From Pezicula radicicola (lineage: Eukaryota > Ascomycota > Leotiomycetes > Helotiales > Dermateaceae): DNA of 61,624 nt. Below the pieces are notes generated by a model. That model was not told where the DNA came from and searched no databases. It saw nothing but the letters and a program-made list of their open reading frames with translations. Positions 35,267 to 48,208 of this stretch are shown here, one piece after another; position 1 is the stretch's first letter, and every line of letters begins with the position of its first letter. The translations under genes were made by a program, and so were the position numbers. The stretch covers positions 87,607 through 149,230 of the forward strand of contig PDUO01000089.1 in the NCBI GenBank assembly GCA_003008705.1. Reading direction: 5' to 3'.

Positions 35267-35290
35267 ATTCAGGCGGTAGTCCGCCTGAAT
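35267..35290. repeat. Perfect hairpin at the end of the membrane-protein gene
   Basis: Arms ATTCAGGCGG and CCGCCTGAAT around a TAGT loop, overlapping the stop codon of the leftward gene. It might act in 3'-end formation, or be chance. Confidence 0.5.
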
Positions 35291-37181
35291 ATAAGAAGTG
35301 AAACGAAAAATTGAATAAAAATTCCAACCACTGTGAAGGCCACCATCACTGGAACCGTGGCATTCTGTAGATCACCAAGGTGATCGTTCAGCCAGGGAGG
35401 TATGAACTAGAGAGTAGCCCCAAGCGTAAGCAAGATCATGATAAACGCCGGAATGAAGATCGCCAGGACAGAGGACCGCTCCTCGATATGTATGCCAAAG
35501 GCCCTGATGCGAGATGTGGCGTCTTTAAGTCGTATAGGGAGCATTTTATTCAGATCCGTGGAGGTCCCACAATCTGCTGGGTGCATGAAGTAATGCCAGA
35601 CCTCGCGGCTAGGATATGGTACTCCCGATGGCCATGGCTGAGGGCTGTAGCGATAGTCCATATATTCCGGGTCCGACATTTCAGGGTATCGCTCCTTGTC
35701 CTTGTGTATGTCGATATAGTGGCAATTCAGTGGCGCTTTGAACAGAAAACTGTGAAACTGGGCCAGCGTTAGCGGAGCATCCTATGAGGCAAGGAATAAA
35801 CCACGAGAAGGAGGACTATTTTTGAGCATACTCGATAGAATTTTATTCCAGTTGCTTGCTTCCACCAACGCCACCTAGATGAGAAGTTTTGGTAGGCCGC
35901 GCGAAGATTCTGGGAAGTTATCTTATCGTCTTTGCCGAGTTTGACTGTCCGAGCTATTGACTCGTTCAATCCGATGTCAGCAGCAAGGACGAGAACTGGC
36001 TCGTCTCTCTTCTTCAGCCTCCTGTCTGCTCCGCCTCCCATCTGCGCAACCTGGCCCTGCCGACTGGTACTGCTAGGGATAGGTTGGGCCGCCGTGTAAG
36101 CATGTGATTGTAGTTCAACCTGCGTGTCTTCATAGTGGCCTTAGCTTTGTACATTTCTAGCTGTTGGGCAACATTGGCCTGCTTGCCTACCTTGTTCCAT
36201 GGTACTTATATTTGCTCTTAAGTCAAAGCAACTAAGTAGAAGGCGCATTAGAGTTGTGTCATGGAGGAAAACAGCTTCACGGTTCAAAGCCCTCCAGTTC
36301 GATTTTGGCGCAGAGGCACGGGTATTGGCAAATTTGGGAAACAATGACTCTGCAAGTGGTGTCGGAATATCATCATAAAAGCGCCGGCATTGCTATAGGG
36401 GTAGGTCAGTAGAGTGACTGCTAAGCTTGGAATGGAGCTTACAAAGGTCATAGAGTATACTCGGGTGTAACTAGTTTTCAACTCATCCTCTGGCTCGGAT
36501 AAGGGCCACCATGACAACTGGCAACCGGCAATGTTTTCAATGACTCTTCTGCAGATGTCCAAAAGCGTTGGAGCCAATGATCGCGTAAATGAGGTTTTAT
36601 ATTGGATATCAGTCAATGGGAGATGTGACCAATCAGCTATTGCTTGAGGAATTTGTCCAGTTTGAACAACTATATTTGGCGCCACACGTGGAACTTTTTC
36701 CTAAGTCGTTTCAAATGCTTGAATTTCAGGTGAATGGCTGCCATGATGAGGCACCACAAAACCCGACGTATCCGGGACTGGAATTGACAGTGATTGACTT
36801 GTTTGCGTCTTCTCTTTAATCTCGGTGGGAGGATTTGCGGGAAAGACAGTTGTAAGGTCTTCTCCAGTCCTTGCAGTGCTGCTTGCCATATCCTCTGGAC
36901 ACAACATTCCTCACCCCCGGCCGCTGAGCCTCGTTGACTGCAGGTGGCGTTATGGCAGGCACAATATTGCCTCCCTGAGCATTAAGTTCAGGACCATTCT
37001 GCGTCGCGGCAGCCTGATGCACCTGAGCTTCGATTATATCCTGCTTTTTTGCCTTTTCGTTTGAGTCTCTCAAAGGTTCGGAGTGAAGTTGGCTCATCGC
37101 TCCCCAACTCAACCGAATCGCTTTCGTCGGAGAATTACTGGTCATCTTCGGCTGGTGCCATGATATCGGCGCCGGCGTCAA
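35269..37181 (-). pseudogene. Unknown fungal protein with C-terminal membrane segments, damaged
   Basis: Read leftward: a disordered Gln/Ser/Pro-rich N-terminus (37181 to about 36700), then LLDICRRVIENIAGCQLSWW and KTSYTRVYSMTF. An intron at about 36448-36388 (GTAAGC, branch CTGAC, TATAG) joins to QCRRFYDDIPTPLAESLFPK, WRALNREAVFLHDTTLMRLL and QQLEMYKAKATMKTRRL. Next come NESIARTVKLGKDDKI and a further intron (GTATGC to CATAG, about 50 nt) before LTLAQFHSFLFKAPLNCHYI, HYFMHPADCG, and two hydrophobic segments (AIFIPAFIMILLTLG and VMVAFTVVGIFIQFFVSLL). It ends at TGA 35269-35271. The architecture suggests an anchored membrane protein of unknown role. TAG at 36701 and at 35407 (Trp expected) interrupt it, and the frame around 36180 does not join cleanly. 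Confidence 0.55.
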
Positions 37182-37230
37182 GGTGAATCCCAGTGTGCTG
37201 TTGCTGCTGATTCCTTTTTTGCGACTCTAG

Positions 37231-39989
37231 CTACGCGCTGACTTGAGCTTTCTTTGACACTTCTAATTCTAATTTCCGTGCCCCAAGACGCTCACTGCCG
37301 TCCTGCCTTGGCACTCTTCCCATTTCGGCTGCAGTTCGGCGTGTAAATCTCCGAACAAAATGTGCCGCTTGACATTGTAGGTCATTGGACGCTTCGCCAC
37401 CTAGGCTTTGACTGTACCCCTTTAGGAAGCGCGCGAAGTTCCTCTAGAACCTATCGAAACCAACTTTCGAGATGGCTGTTGGGTATAGAAGCATCAACTG
37501 CTCGTCATTCAGAAATAAATAGGCCAACTCAGAAATAGCGATTGAAATGGCTTCGCCCTGGGATGACTGGGATGACGGAAGTGATCCCGCAGAAAGGATG
37601 CTTTCGATTTCGCTTTGATCTCGCGTTGAGCCCCAGGTATCATTCTCAGTCTCGCAATCCAAAATTTGCCGTCTGCCAATGTCACTCTGGTTTTTCATTT
37701 CCAGGAGTCTCGCTATGGCCGAATACCCGTTCTGGGTTGCATATAACAGTGGTGTCATATTATAATTGTCTTTCGAGTGTACTTCGATTTTGTCTGTGTC
37801 AAGCAGCAGCTTGACAATGGCTTCGTATCCATTTGCAGCCGCATAAAATAGTGGCGTCCAACTAGAGGTATCTCTCGAGTCTACGTCGACTTTGCCTGAC
37901 TCAAGCAGTAGCTTAATGATGGCTTCGTGTCTATTCGTAGCTGTATACAATAGTAGCGTCTGATTGGAGGTATCTCTCGAGTCTACATCGATTTTGCCCG
38001 TCTCCAGCAATAGCTTGACGACGCTTTCATGGCCATTCGCGGCAGCATACGATAATGGTGTCCGATGGTATGACTCCTCGAAAGCAAGGCAAAGAGCGCC
38101 TCCCGGATCCCAAAATATGCCGCCAAGTGGAGACCCGTTATATGTCTTGGCGCTCGCTGACTATAATTTGATGAGGACTCCTTGACGACCATCAACGCTT
38201 GGCTGAAAGTCGAATCATTGCGAGCATGGTAGCCCCAGTTTCGTGCGGCATACTCGAAGAATGGATTTAACCACAATCGCTCCTCGAATTCATCATCTGT
38301 TTAACAAAACCCACGCTTCAAAACATTAAATGAGAGGTAAGTAATACAGATTGTCGTGATATTAGTCTCCGCATCCAGGAGCCAATGGCATTGCGTTCAC
38401 TTGAAGTATTCCTGTGTTGTGTAATGGACTAAGCGGATAATATTACTCTCCCTATCAACAATAACTAATCCCGCGTATACATAGACTAAATCTTTAATTT
38501 CTAGTAGATTGTCTTCGTCCAACTCTGACTCACCCACTTCCACAGCAAGTGCATGCTGGAGTTCTAATGTAGTGAGTGGTCTCTTTGTACAGGCGATCTA
38601 GATTACATCCGACAAAGGATGGTAGATGTAACATATAGCCGTCCACATATCTCCGTACATTATGTTCGCTAGCTTGTATCTCCAATAATATACTTACCTA
38701 GAATTTTCTAGTGATTTCTAGTATAAATCTCGAAGTTGCAAAGAGATTCACTTAGTACTTAGCCTAATGGCTGAATAACTCTGACAGGTAACTATGAGAT
38801 ACTCGGCACTCATCAAGTGCATCGATGATAATAAAAACTCTCGAGTATATAGTAACTACTGACTAGAGAGCTCTTAAGATTTTATCGAACAATAGTTGTG
38901 TCTGCTTGTCCTTGTAGCTATTATAGAGAGATTTAATAGTATCTGGTAGAGAAGACCGACCCTAAGTTAGCTACTTTAGTAGACTTGCGACTAGATCTCT
39001 AACCTCCTGCTCGTGTTGGCGCCAGAAACTGCAATAGAGGTACGTAATACCTATACTCTTGTCATTTTAGAAGCGAGTAGTAAGTTCTTCTACCACAATT
39101 GAGGTAAGAATCGTCTTCCCCGCCCCAGGAATTCCTGGACAAAACAACGTTTGCTTATCCGTCTCTGCCCATGTTTGATACTCTGTAGAGTTCAGAAGCC
39201 ACTGTCTGGTTCCCGCCTGTCGCCGAGTAATAAAGTTATTCTACTAAGGAGTATAGTCAATTGGGGTGATCTAGTCGAGGACAATTTGATACTAACAATC
39301 TTCTTGTTCTCTTCTCACTCTCTTCACCTCTTGATACATATCTCCGTCTTGGCGTAGTTTTTTCAAACTAGTAGTAGCTTCCTCCTGCCAGCCACTAGCT
39401 TACTTGAAATGTTTACTCTACTCTTTATTCGACCCGTCTAGCTTTGCTCCGCTATTCTTGACGACATCGTGGATATCTTGAAAGTCTTCAGCTATATTTC
39501 GAATATATCGTTCTACTCCGTAGAGAATCGTTCTGGCGAGAAGATAATTAGAAACAGGTAAAGTGTATATATAGTAGTAACTCACTGTTGGTCGGCATGC
39601 AAGGCTAGCATAAATAGCTCTTTTGCTCCATCTAAAGCCTTCAGTGATAGCTTTAGCTTGCGGTCGAACTTAAGCCCTATCAAGTACTTGCTAATAAAGC
39701 CGGTGTACTCTATAAAGTCTTTAACGGTATCTAACGCTTCTTTATACTACTCAAGTGTAGGTTTAAGATAATCTAAACTACTGAGTTGTACTTTATCGTC
39801 TTCGTGGATTTCTAAGTGTATTTGGAAAGTCTTCATCGCTCCATTGAACTCGTATAGAGCTGTCGCCATAGTGATTAGGTCGGACGAACCGAATTCAGAT
39901 AGCCTAATCCATTTTCTAGATAGCTTTAGACATGGCCCGGCGAGTTGAATAACAGCGATGACACTAGCAGTAAGGCTAAGTCCGTCCAT
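37231..39989 (-). pseudogene. NACHT-ankyrin (NLR-like STAND) protein, broken
   Basis: Fungal NLR analogues sense partners through repeats and signal through an N-terminal domain. Read leftward: Helo-like start MDGLSLTASVIAVIQLAG, then ALDGAKELFMLALHADQQ, a NACHT with Walker [21 protein letters not shown] near 39120, Walker B RVFIIIDALDECR near 38810, NLFATSRFILEIT, a winged-helix region with [11 protein letters not shown] and [13 protein letters not shown] near 38430, then EYAARNWGYHAR and at least four ankyrin repeats (NGYEAIVKLLLDTDKIEVHS and similar). Stops after TRF, LLK, LRAL and in ATSRF-flanking sequence, and a frame change near 38080 inside the first ankyrin repeats, break it. The Walker residues themselves are kept. 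Death by point mutation after loss of selection, probably RIP-aided. Confidence 0.85.
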
Positions 39990-40686
39990 TTTTCGATTTC
40001 GTTGGCTAGCTCTAATGACAATAGGGAGAACTCAAGTAGTACTTATATGGGTTGCTCAAAGCATTAATATACCCGCAGTGCGGATATTAACTTGTGAAGG
40101 TAAAAGATAGAAGAAGGTCGATGTCTTTTTTCTAGGTTCAGCCTTACGAGGCTGGCTTTAACGTCTCTTAGGTAGATTTCTAGGCACGCTTGCTTGCATG
40201 AAGCCACGTTATACCTGCAAGCGAGGCTTCGACCAGCCCTGTATCTACATTTTAGCTATTTGCCACCAACGATTACAGTAATTGAAAACTTCTTTTTATA
40301 TTAGGCCAACTTCGAGATTTATGACATTGCCTATAAGTGCTCTCTTGCGGCCTGTTGGAAAGAGTAGAAGGCACTGAAAGTACATGAAATTGATGAGGTC
40401 TAAGTAGAGGATAAAGGTTTTTAGAGGAGATAGGAAGTTGTATCTAAAAGTATCTAAAAGTATATACCAGTGGGAATGGTCTTAGGGTAGTAGTTTAATT
40501 CCTTATATAAGATTTAGTCTCCCGCATCAAGCTTGTTTGAAACCCGTGCCAATGACTCGGGCCTGGGAGGCCGGTTGCATCTGCCATCCGTCACACCATC
40601 GCCATCACTGCTTATCGTAGTCGCAATTGCAAGAACAGTCAACCCTACCAACACCGTGCAGGTCGTTCGACATGGCATTATCATAC
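39990..40686. other. Spacer
   Basis: Upstream of the NACHT-ankyrin gene and 3' of the next leftward gene. No motif or gene recognised. Confidence 0.35.
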
Positions 40687-42039
40687 TTAGGACGAGCCGC
40701 CCTTGACTCTTTTAGTTGTCAATCTATTGCTGGTCTGTATTGGCACCATATCGTTTATTGTTTCGTGATAATCCAAGTCGTTTGCTTCTACATTCTCTGC
40801 AGCCTTCCTTTCATCCCGATCGTAAATCGCCTCAGTATCAGATGACAGATTCTCGACAGATGTAGATGAACGTTTTCGTTTCCGTATCTTCCTTTTTGAT
40901 TTTATGCTTTCAACTTTGGTGCTGGGTTCGGGATCTCTAAGATCTTGCATAGCTTCTGCGTGGCAAAGGAAACCATGCAGTGTTCGATACGGAATACTAA
41001 TCGGAGGAGACTTCGAGAGGATAGGAAGTGCATCTGTGATTTCATCCGTAGTAAAATCACTAAGCGGAATCTCGAGGAACAGGTCTTCGTTTATGAGAGC
41101 GCCGTTCGAGTAGCGAAATTTCTAGAGAGATCAGCGAGTTGTTACGCGGCAGAAGAGGATCTAACATACTTGGCGACGAACAGAACAAGCAACATCTAAA
41201 TCTGCAGTACTATCATGCTCGTAGAACGTGAACTTTGGCCGCCAGACAGATATGCTAGCTTCTTTTTTCCGATAACCCAGCGAGACACCAATGACTGCTT
41301 TGATATCGCCTTTAGAATATCGAATGTACTGACGAGCATATTTCTCCGTTGTTTCGTACTTTTCCGAATATCCTACCTCAATGATAACGCCTGGATATGC
41401 TGCAGCACAATGTTGGTACTGCTTGTTGGGTTCTCTCCGCATAACCTTGGTACTTCGGCTCGGTTCATTGGGTATATCAGAGTCGGAATCAAACTCTCGC
41501 AGGTTTAGTGTTCTAGAACCGACATTGGATATATTTCGGGCAAATTCTGCTGCTTTATCGTCGCCCTCCCCCACTTGAGCGAGCTGTGTTGTGACATCGT
41601 GTCCAATGCTCTCTACGAATGATTCGTGCAGGTCATATGGCATGCGTATTGTGAAGACTCCAGAGAGCGAGTTATAATCCAATCTGCGTGTATGGTGAGC
41701 AAGAGCAAAAGCAAACGGGTAGAAGTGAGGCCCCAGTCCCATGAAGACTCACCGAACTTTCTGGTTTACGTGGGCTTGTAATACCGGGCGCTCCTGAATC
41801 AGTTGCTCAAGCTCCTGGTATTCAGCGAGAGGCAGATTAAGCGATATATCTTGTCGTGGAAGCTTGCAATGTAGGTGGCGTAATAGCAGGCGCAAGGCCT
41901 TTTGACTCGCACCTTTGTTGTCGCGTGGACGCTGCTGCTTAATTGTCCGCGGTGGTGTCAACAGGCCCGAAATTCTCAGTTCGGGAGGCGTCGTGCTGAA
42001 GATTTGATCGTGGCCCGGGTCGGCCTTCTCATCAGGCAT
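40687..42039 (-). CDS. Three-exon protein with PD-(D/E)XK-nuclease-like region
   Basis: Exons 42039-41753, 41683-41170 and 41121-40687. The introns are 41752-41684 (69 nt, GTGAGT to CGCAG) and 41169-41122 (48 nt, GTATGT, branch GCTGAT, CTAG). All phases agree, giving 411 residues without stops. The centre reads YPGVIIEVGYSEKYETTEK, then YIRYSKGDIKAVIGVSLGY, then ASISVWRP. That is the beta-strand pattern with Glu (IIEVG) and downstream polar residues of restriction-endonuclease-fold (Uma2-like) proteins often found as fungal unknowns. The C-terminus is basic (KSKRKIRKRKRS), a likely nuclear localisation signal. The start at 42037-42039 is preferred over the upstream Met at 42147 because the upstream part is not protein-like. 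Nuclease activity is an inference, and the full catalytic set is not certain. Confidence 0.75.
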
Positions 42040-42785
42040 GTCGTGATGTCGTGAGTGATGGATAACGCGGTGTGTGGTTGTAGCCTTTGATGTTGTTGAA
42101 GCGAGGCACCAACGAACCTCGAAATTAAAATATACTACTTCCTCCAACTAAATTAATATAGTAATCCAAAAAGTTATTAAAGTCTTGATTTGGATCTGCC
42201 TCGTAAAGCTGCTAGTTCCGCTTGATAAATGCTTTTATTTCAGCAAAGAACTCTTTAATAGAGTTTTAGATCTAGAGAGTATATATCTGTTCTCCATAAT
42301 GAAAGGGAAGTATTCACTAGAACTGCTCACAAAGAGCATTTAGTATAGAAGGTGTAATCGAGGAGCTAATCCCTGCGCGATGCTTTGCTGTTATCACCAG
42401 CCGTCACTGCTAGTAATCGTTCGGCTAGCACCTACACCGGATAAGCAACTACTTATCGGGTGTAATTATTTCACGTCGATCCTCACATCCCTTTTCGCAC
42501 CCTTTTAGATCACACCGTGACAGGTAAGAGCGGTCGTTGTAGCTGGAACGTTGCTTTTTCTTGATGGATTTTGCCTAATGTTTTGTTATCTAAGCCACTG
42601 ACCGCAGCCAAGGCAGTGCAATGCACGATGCTTGGGCGGCATCGATTGGGCGCACCTACAAGGCTGGATGTATAACACAAGCACTTCCAGAAATTTGCCG
42701 AGATGGCTTCTATTCTATCTTCGATCTTTTATTTCATCGTTGGACGTGAAGGATATTTGCCTTAGCCGAGGTGCCCGCAGTTCAG
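42040..42785. promoter_or_regulatory. Spacer between divergent genes
   Basis: Holds the presumed promoters of the leftward PD-(D/E)XK-like gene and the rightward NACHT gene. A near-palindrome GCACCTACACCGGATAAGC-like segment lies near 42428, with no clear function. Confidence 0.35.
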
Positions 42786-45313
42786 ATGGAGCCTCTGGTA
42801 GTTCTCTCGGCGGCTGGCAACGTCCTTCAGTTCTTACAATTTAGCAGTCAAATTGTTTGCAAAGGTCACAGGCTGTACAAGTCTGCGCATGGCGCATTGG
42901 AGGAGAACCTAGACGTCGAGACAATAACGACGGCTCTGAAAGACTTGAGCCTGAAGCTGCGGATATCTCTGACAGGCTACGACTGCAAGCCAGAGAGCAT
43001 CGTCGCGCTGAAGGATCTGTGCGGGAAATGCGAAAAGATTTCCAACAGTCTTTGCTCTCATCTTGAAGCGCTTAAGGTTAAGGGACCAAGGAATCGAAAA
43101 TGGAAAAGCTGTCGTCAAGCTCTGAAGAGTGTATGGTGCAAGGATGAGATCGATGCTATGGCTGCTAGCTTGGAGTCGTACAGGAATCAACTCATGTTGC
43201 AGCTTGTAGTCTCGATAATGTAAGTTTCTTCCTCGGGGCTCTTCTAGATCGGAGACTGACAGGGATGTATTTAGAGAAGAGAAAACTCTGTCCGACGTAA
43301 AGAAAAGCGAACAATACACAGCACTCTATGAACCCACCCAGCAGCTCCTCGAAGCTGTCACCAAAGGCCAGATGAAGGTTCAGAACGAAACGCAGTGGCT
43401 TCAAGAAAGCTACGCGCTCCTTTCAAGCTAGAATACGGAGGGTCAATCAGAATTAGCAAGAACCTTATACCAGAACCACGAGAGGACACGCAATACTCTT
43501 CTTAACGCTCTCGAAAGCGCTTCCAAAGCTGTTGATGCCAAATTTGATAGTTTCGAGACCCGGTTCTCAGATTCGCTAAAGTGCCTTGGTGTCGACCAGC
43601 TCATAGAAGCGACGCTTCTAAGTAGCCTTAGGTTTCCCACCATCCTGGAAAGGCAAGGAGAGATTGCTATTGCATACAAAAATACTTTCAAGTGGTTGTT
43701 TGAAGAATGCCAGCCACAGACAAGACCTTGGTCCAACTTTAAGCAATGGCTGGAGACCGGTAATGGAGTGTATTGGATCAATGGCAAAGCTGCCTCTGGC
43801 AAATCAACATTAATGCGCTACATTCTCGAGCAGGGCCAGACTCAAACAGCAGTAAAAAATTGGGCTGGCCAGGCCCGTCTGGTGACGGCAAGCTTTTTCT
43901 TTTGGAACAGCGGCGAACTTGAGCAGAAATCGCACAAAGGCATGCTCCGCTCCTTGATCTTTCAGATCCTTGACCAACGGAAAGACTTCATTCCCAAACT
44001 ATTCGCCAAGGAATGGTTGCAACTTCAGGCACAATACAATGCGATGCTGAGTGCAACGGAGTTCAAGAGCCGAGACCCACTTGGGAATTGGTCTCTGGAG
44101 CATCTGTCTAAGGCCATCCACGACGTTACGACTTGGCTGTTACCACCAGTGAAGCTATGCCTCTTTATCGATGGGCTAGATGAATTTGAAGGGGACTGCT
44201 ATGCCATGGCAGAACTTCTCAAAAACATCGCCTCTGTAGCAAACATCAAAGTGTGCGTGTCAAGTAGACCTTGGTTGGTTCTGGAAGATGCTTTTTAGCA
44301 CGAAGCAAGTCTTCGACTCCAGGATTTGACGCGCCCGGATATTGAAACGTGTGTTACTGGAAATCTATCCCGAAACAACAAATGGCAAAGACTCGCAGAG
44401 CAGTCTCCTCTTGAGTCTGTAGACCTAATCACCATAGTTCTCGAAAGAGCAAATAGAGTCTTTTTATGGGTCACACTTGTGGTTGCTTCGCTTTTGAAAG
44501 GAATCAACAATTGCGACGACATATCAGACCTACAAAAGCGTCTCGATTTACTTCCTGTTGGTCTGGAAAATCTCTATCACTATATACTGGATTCTATAGA
44601 GCCATCCTTCTATAAGACTCAAGCTTCAGAGTTCTTCCAGCTGGTCTGAGTAGACCGAGAAGTACGAGACGACATGAATGCCGGAAACCTTCATACTCCA
44701 CGACCGTTAAGTCTCCTCGACCTAGCCCTCGCAGATATATAAAACCCTTATCTCACGCCCTTTCTGGGAAGTTCGAAGAAATGGCTTACTTTTGGAAGCA
44801 TTGCTTAATGTATCACCCGCATCAAAAACCGACCCAACACTCGTTGTCTTGGACTATTGGAGATAGGCGACCAAGAAGGAGTAATTACCCCATACTCACA
44901 CATAGAACCGTTCGCGACTTCCTCGAAAGAGAGAAAGAATGGACCAAACTTCTAGGATACACCAAAGGGACATCATTTCACCCATCAGGAGGCCTTCTCG
45001 CATCTCGTACAATCGTCTTGAGGAACCTTCGCTGCCCCTCTAGACCTAAAGTAACGCACCCACTTCTCGGGACTCTGCAACAGATCATGCGGTCCGGTTT
45101 CACTAAAAGTACCAAACTCGGGAGCGAGGAGACAGACATCGCACCACCTCTGCCTATAAGCTCGAAAAGTGCAATATCAGCATCGCTTTATTCGAGTAGA
45201 GATGATATCCATGGCCTTCTCCAGACGGTAACACTTCATGAGCTTCGAACAAATCGCGACAATGTCCAAGACAAGCTATCAGAGAAAAGTATCACAAGCG
45301 CCGTCCTTAATTG
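42786..45313 (+). pseudogene. NACHT-domain (NLR-like STAND) protein, broken
   Basis: The first ATG gives MEPLVVLSAAGNVLQFLQFS, a Helo-like/SesA-type N-terminal bundle. Intron 43220-43274 (55 nt, GTAAGT to TTAG) follows. Next come coiled-coil-like helices, then NACHT with Walker A INGKAASGKSTLMRYI near 43780, FFFWNSG, Walker B LCLFIDGLDEFEG near 44160, and VCVSSRPWLVLEDAF. After that come LTRPDIETCV, RVFLWVTLVVASLLKGI and HRTVRDFLEREKEWTKLLG, typical of the helical region after NACHT. In-frame stops at 43429 (TAG), 44296 (TAG) and 44647 (TGA), and a frame change near 44780, inactivate it. No repeat domain is seen at the end. The family usually runs to about 1000 residues and the motif order is complete, so it was once functional. 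Confidence 0.85.
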
Positions 45314-46140
45314 AACGTAGGCCATCAATATGAGTCGAAGCTCCGAGTCTTTGAGGTTGAAGATGAAGAAGATTATAACTACAATGGACTGCGAAGGCAT
45401 GCTCAAGTTGAACAATTTATGGACCGTATCCATCAGCAATATAATCAGCCGCGCGGGTGGTGGTTGGCATGGCATCGCCTACCATCAAGTCCTTACAGCT
45501 TGGCTTTCTTTGTTTTTTTACTCAGTTTCTACTGGGGCATCAAAATGTAAATACAAGATTTGCCTTCTAACCTCGTTGAACAAAAGCAAATTTCGTTTAA
45601 GTTAGGATCCATGTTACACTATAAGCCGTCGATATATAACTACTGGAACAATCTGAAGTCTATTGCCGGGGCGGCGGGGCTTCCCCAACGCGGCGCCCCT
45701 CCCCTTTCAAAGCCATCAAAACACGACCTCTCTGCGCCCGACCGGGTACGAATCGCTCCTGAGTCCCTCTTAATATCGTGTGTATCCGATTATATATCTG
45801 CGCACCGCGTCTTCAGAGTTACATAGAAATATAACCCTTGCACCCCGCTTTACCAACACGGCAAAACCGCGTGCAAGATCCTCTATATACGCCTTCATTG
45901 GCTCGGCTACCTGAGGCGTAGACGCAGAGCCTCAATACCTTGGCGGGGTTGGGCATTAAATATAAGGCTCCGTGTTGACGAGTTGGAAACTTACATCAGT
46001 CCACTATCCGGAAATTTGGGTGTTTACCTTCAAGACTGCCACCTTCACTATCTTCTACCACTAGATTCACTAACTTAAAATCAAAGTCCTTAATTGCAAA
46101 TCCAAGATTTTCCTTCCTCTCCGCCGGGCCAGCCATCACA
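45314..46140. other. Spacer with a short membrane-segment frame
   Basis: A 79-codon frame at 45311-45550 ends in PYSLAFFVFLLSFYWGIKM, a single membrane span. It could be the displaced last exon of the NACHT gene or chance. The remainder holds nothing recognised. Confidence 0.35.
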
Positions 46141-48208
46141 ATGGCAAGCACTGTGCCACCCCGCATCTAAGGAAACGTGGAAGAGTATCAGAGGATATAC
46201 GAGGAAGAAGTCTATAAGAATACCGGAATCGCTTTCAGCTCTAAGTAACACCATCCAACTCTAGATTTCTACTTCCAACCAGACACAGGCCAGACAAAAG
46301 GTGAGCTGATCACCAAGCTTGTGCTTCTCATGTAATGGCTCGCGCTCATTAATAAACGTCGCTACATTATTAGAAAGCCTAGTGCAGGTTTTTTTTTGTC
46401 CAAAACCTGCAGTGGAATATTAAACCCTCGACCAATTACTCTTTGCTCGTGGAGCTATACCACGAGGAACCTACTCATCTATACCAGCAATATCGAGTTG
46501 CCAGAGAGATATCTAAACCCGTCCCGGATAACTGGCTTACCGGCTCGGAAGAACTCAAACAATTACTCGAGCATCTTCCTAGCTCCCTCGTTTCGACATT
46601 TGAGCTACCAATATTCCATCGTTTCTTAATGGGCTTGATCCCCGTCAAAAAAGAGATGGAGACCACATTCAGAAGGCTCGCGATGGAGATGGCGATTTTG
46701 GTGCTGGACCGACTACGCAAGTCTAGGGCATTCGAGATGTACTGTACATCAACGAGAAACAGGATCTAAGACGGCTACCTCTTGATGGAAGGTCACCTTT
46801 CGAGACTGACATGTTTTGCATCTTCTCCAAACAACTAAGAGAGTTCAGAAAGGAACTCACGGCCTATATCCAGCGCTGGCCTAGACCCAGGCATGACGAG
46901 AGTCTAGCTAGAGGAGGAGAGGATGTACATCGATTTAGCGAAGAGCCGTTCCAGTTTGCATTCGCCCCTTCTGGCTCTGGCAAGACGACATCCATCTTTG
47001 ATAAGCTTTCGCGTCAGTATGGATATTACATGGTATCCTGTGTACTTCCCGTGCACGAGGACACTTCAGAAGGATTCAGGTTCGAGGACGCTTCGGCAAC
47101 AGAACTACAGGACGCCTCATTACGGCACCTTGATCAGACATTCATGGACCTGAAGGTTCTGCGAGGGAGTCTGGGGGACATACGCGAGCTGTCCACGATG
47201 GTGAACTACGTCAAATCTCTAGGTGTACAGCTGGCCGGCTCTAACGACCTCGACATGTTCCATATTTCGGTCCTCTGGTGGGAGCGTATCCTGTGGACGC
47301 GTTATATTGTTTTCCATTGCTTCCGCGAAGCCTTAGGCTCCGACGCGACCCCCGGACTGTGGCTGTCATTCCAGCTCGACTGCGGTGAATAGGATCCCTT
47401 CTTGCAAACTTTTCGGCTTGTGACGGGATTTTTCGACATTTGGCTACTCTCCTCGACCGTAAAGATGTTTCCAGATAACGGAGATGCCCAGGTACGCTGG
47501 GCCTGCATCGACGAAACCCAGGAGGACTTGTAGACCACACTTCCTAGCGGTGAATCTGTAAGATACAAGAACTTATTGGGCGCTGCCATGGTGGCATTTA
47601 GTACCAACCCACAAGGCAACAACACATTCTTTGGCTTCGAGCAAGCCATTTTCGCAGGGACGTCTCTGCGTATGGAAAGCGCTGCAGACCAAGGCTCATA
47701 TAGTGGAGGACTATCACTCTTAGCATATTCGGGATGGCACTAGCACCATTCTGGCGAGTGCAGGTGTTTAGGACGAGGATGCCTGTAACTTGGTCGCTAA
47801 GTTTACACTCATTACAAATAGGGCAGTCGCAAAGGAAATATTGAAGTCGTATGGCATCGATTCGCAGAACGCCGTGGATTATGGCGAGCCTCTCTGGGGG
47901 AGAATTAAGTGGACTGCCGTGTATGCAGAAAGTATAGTTAGGGAGATAGAGCAGGGAGAGAGGACAGATTTCGATGCTATGTCTGAGGAGGAGTACAAGA
48001 AGGAGGGGGAGAGATTGTTCGCCGGAAAGGAAGAGGAGTTAAACTTCTATACCCTAGCAGAGGAGACGTACGAGAAGGTGGTGAGGGACCTGTCTGCCAG
48101 ACTAGGCGTCCTTCACAGGAGTGCAGATGGCAGAGAGCTTCTGAACAAGCTCCTTGAAGCGGTAATCGCGGCGGATACCCTGGGTAGGCCCTACTTATTC
48201 TACTAGGA

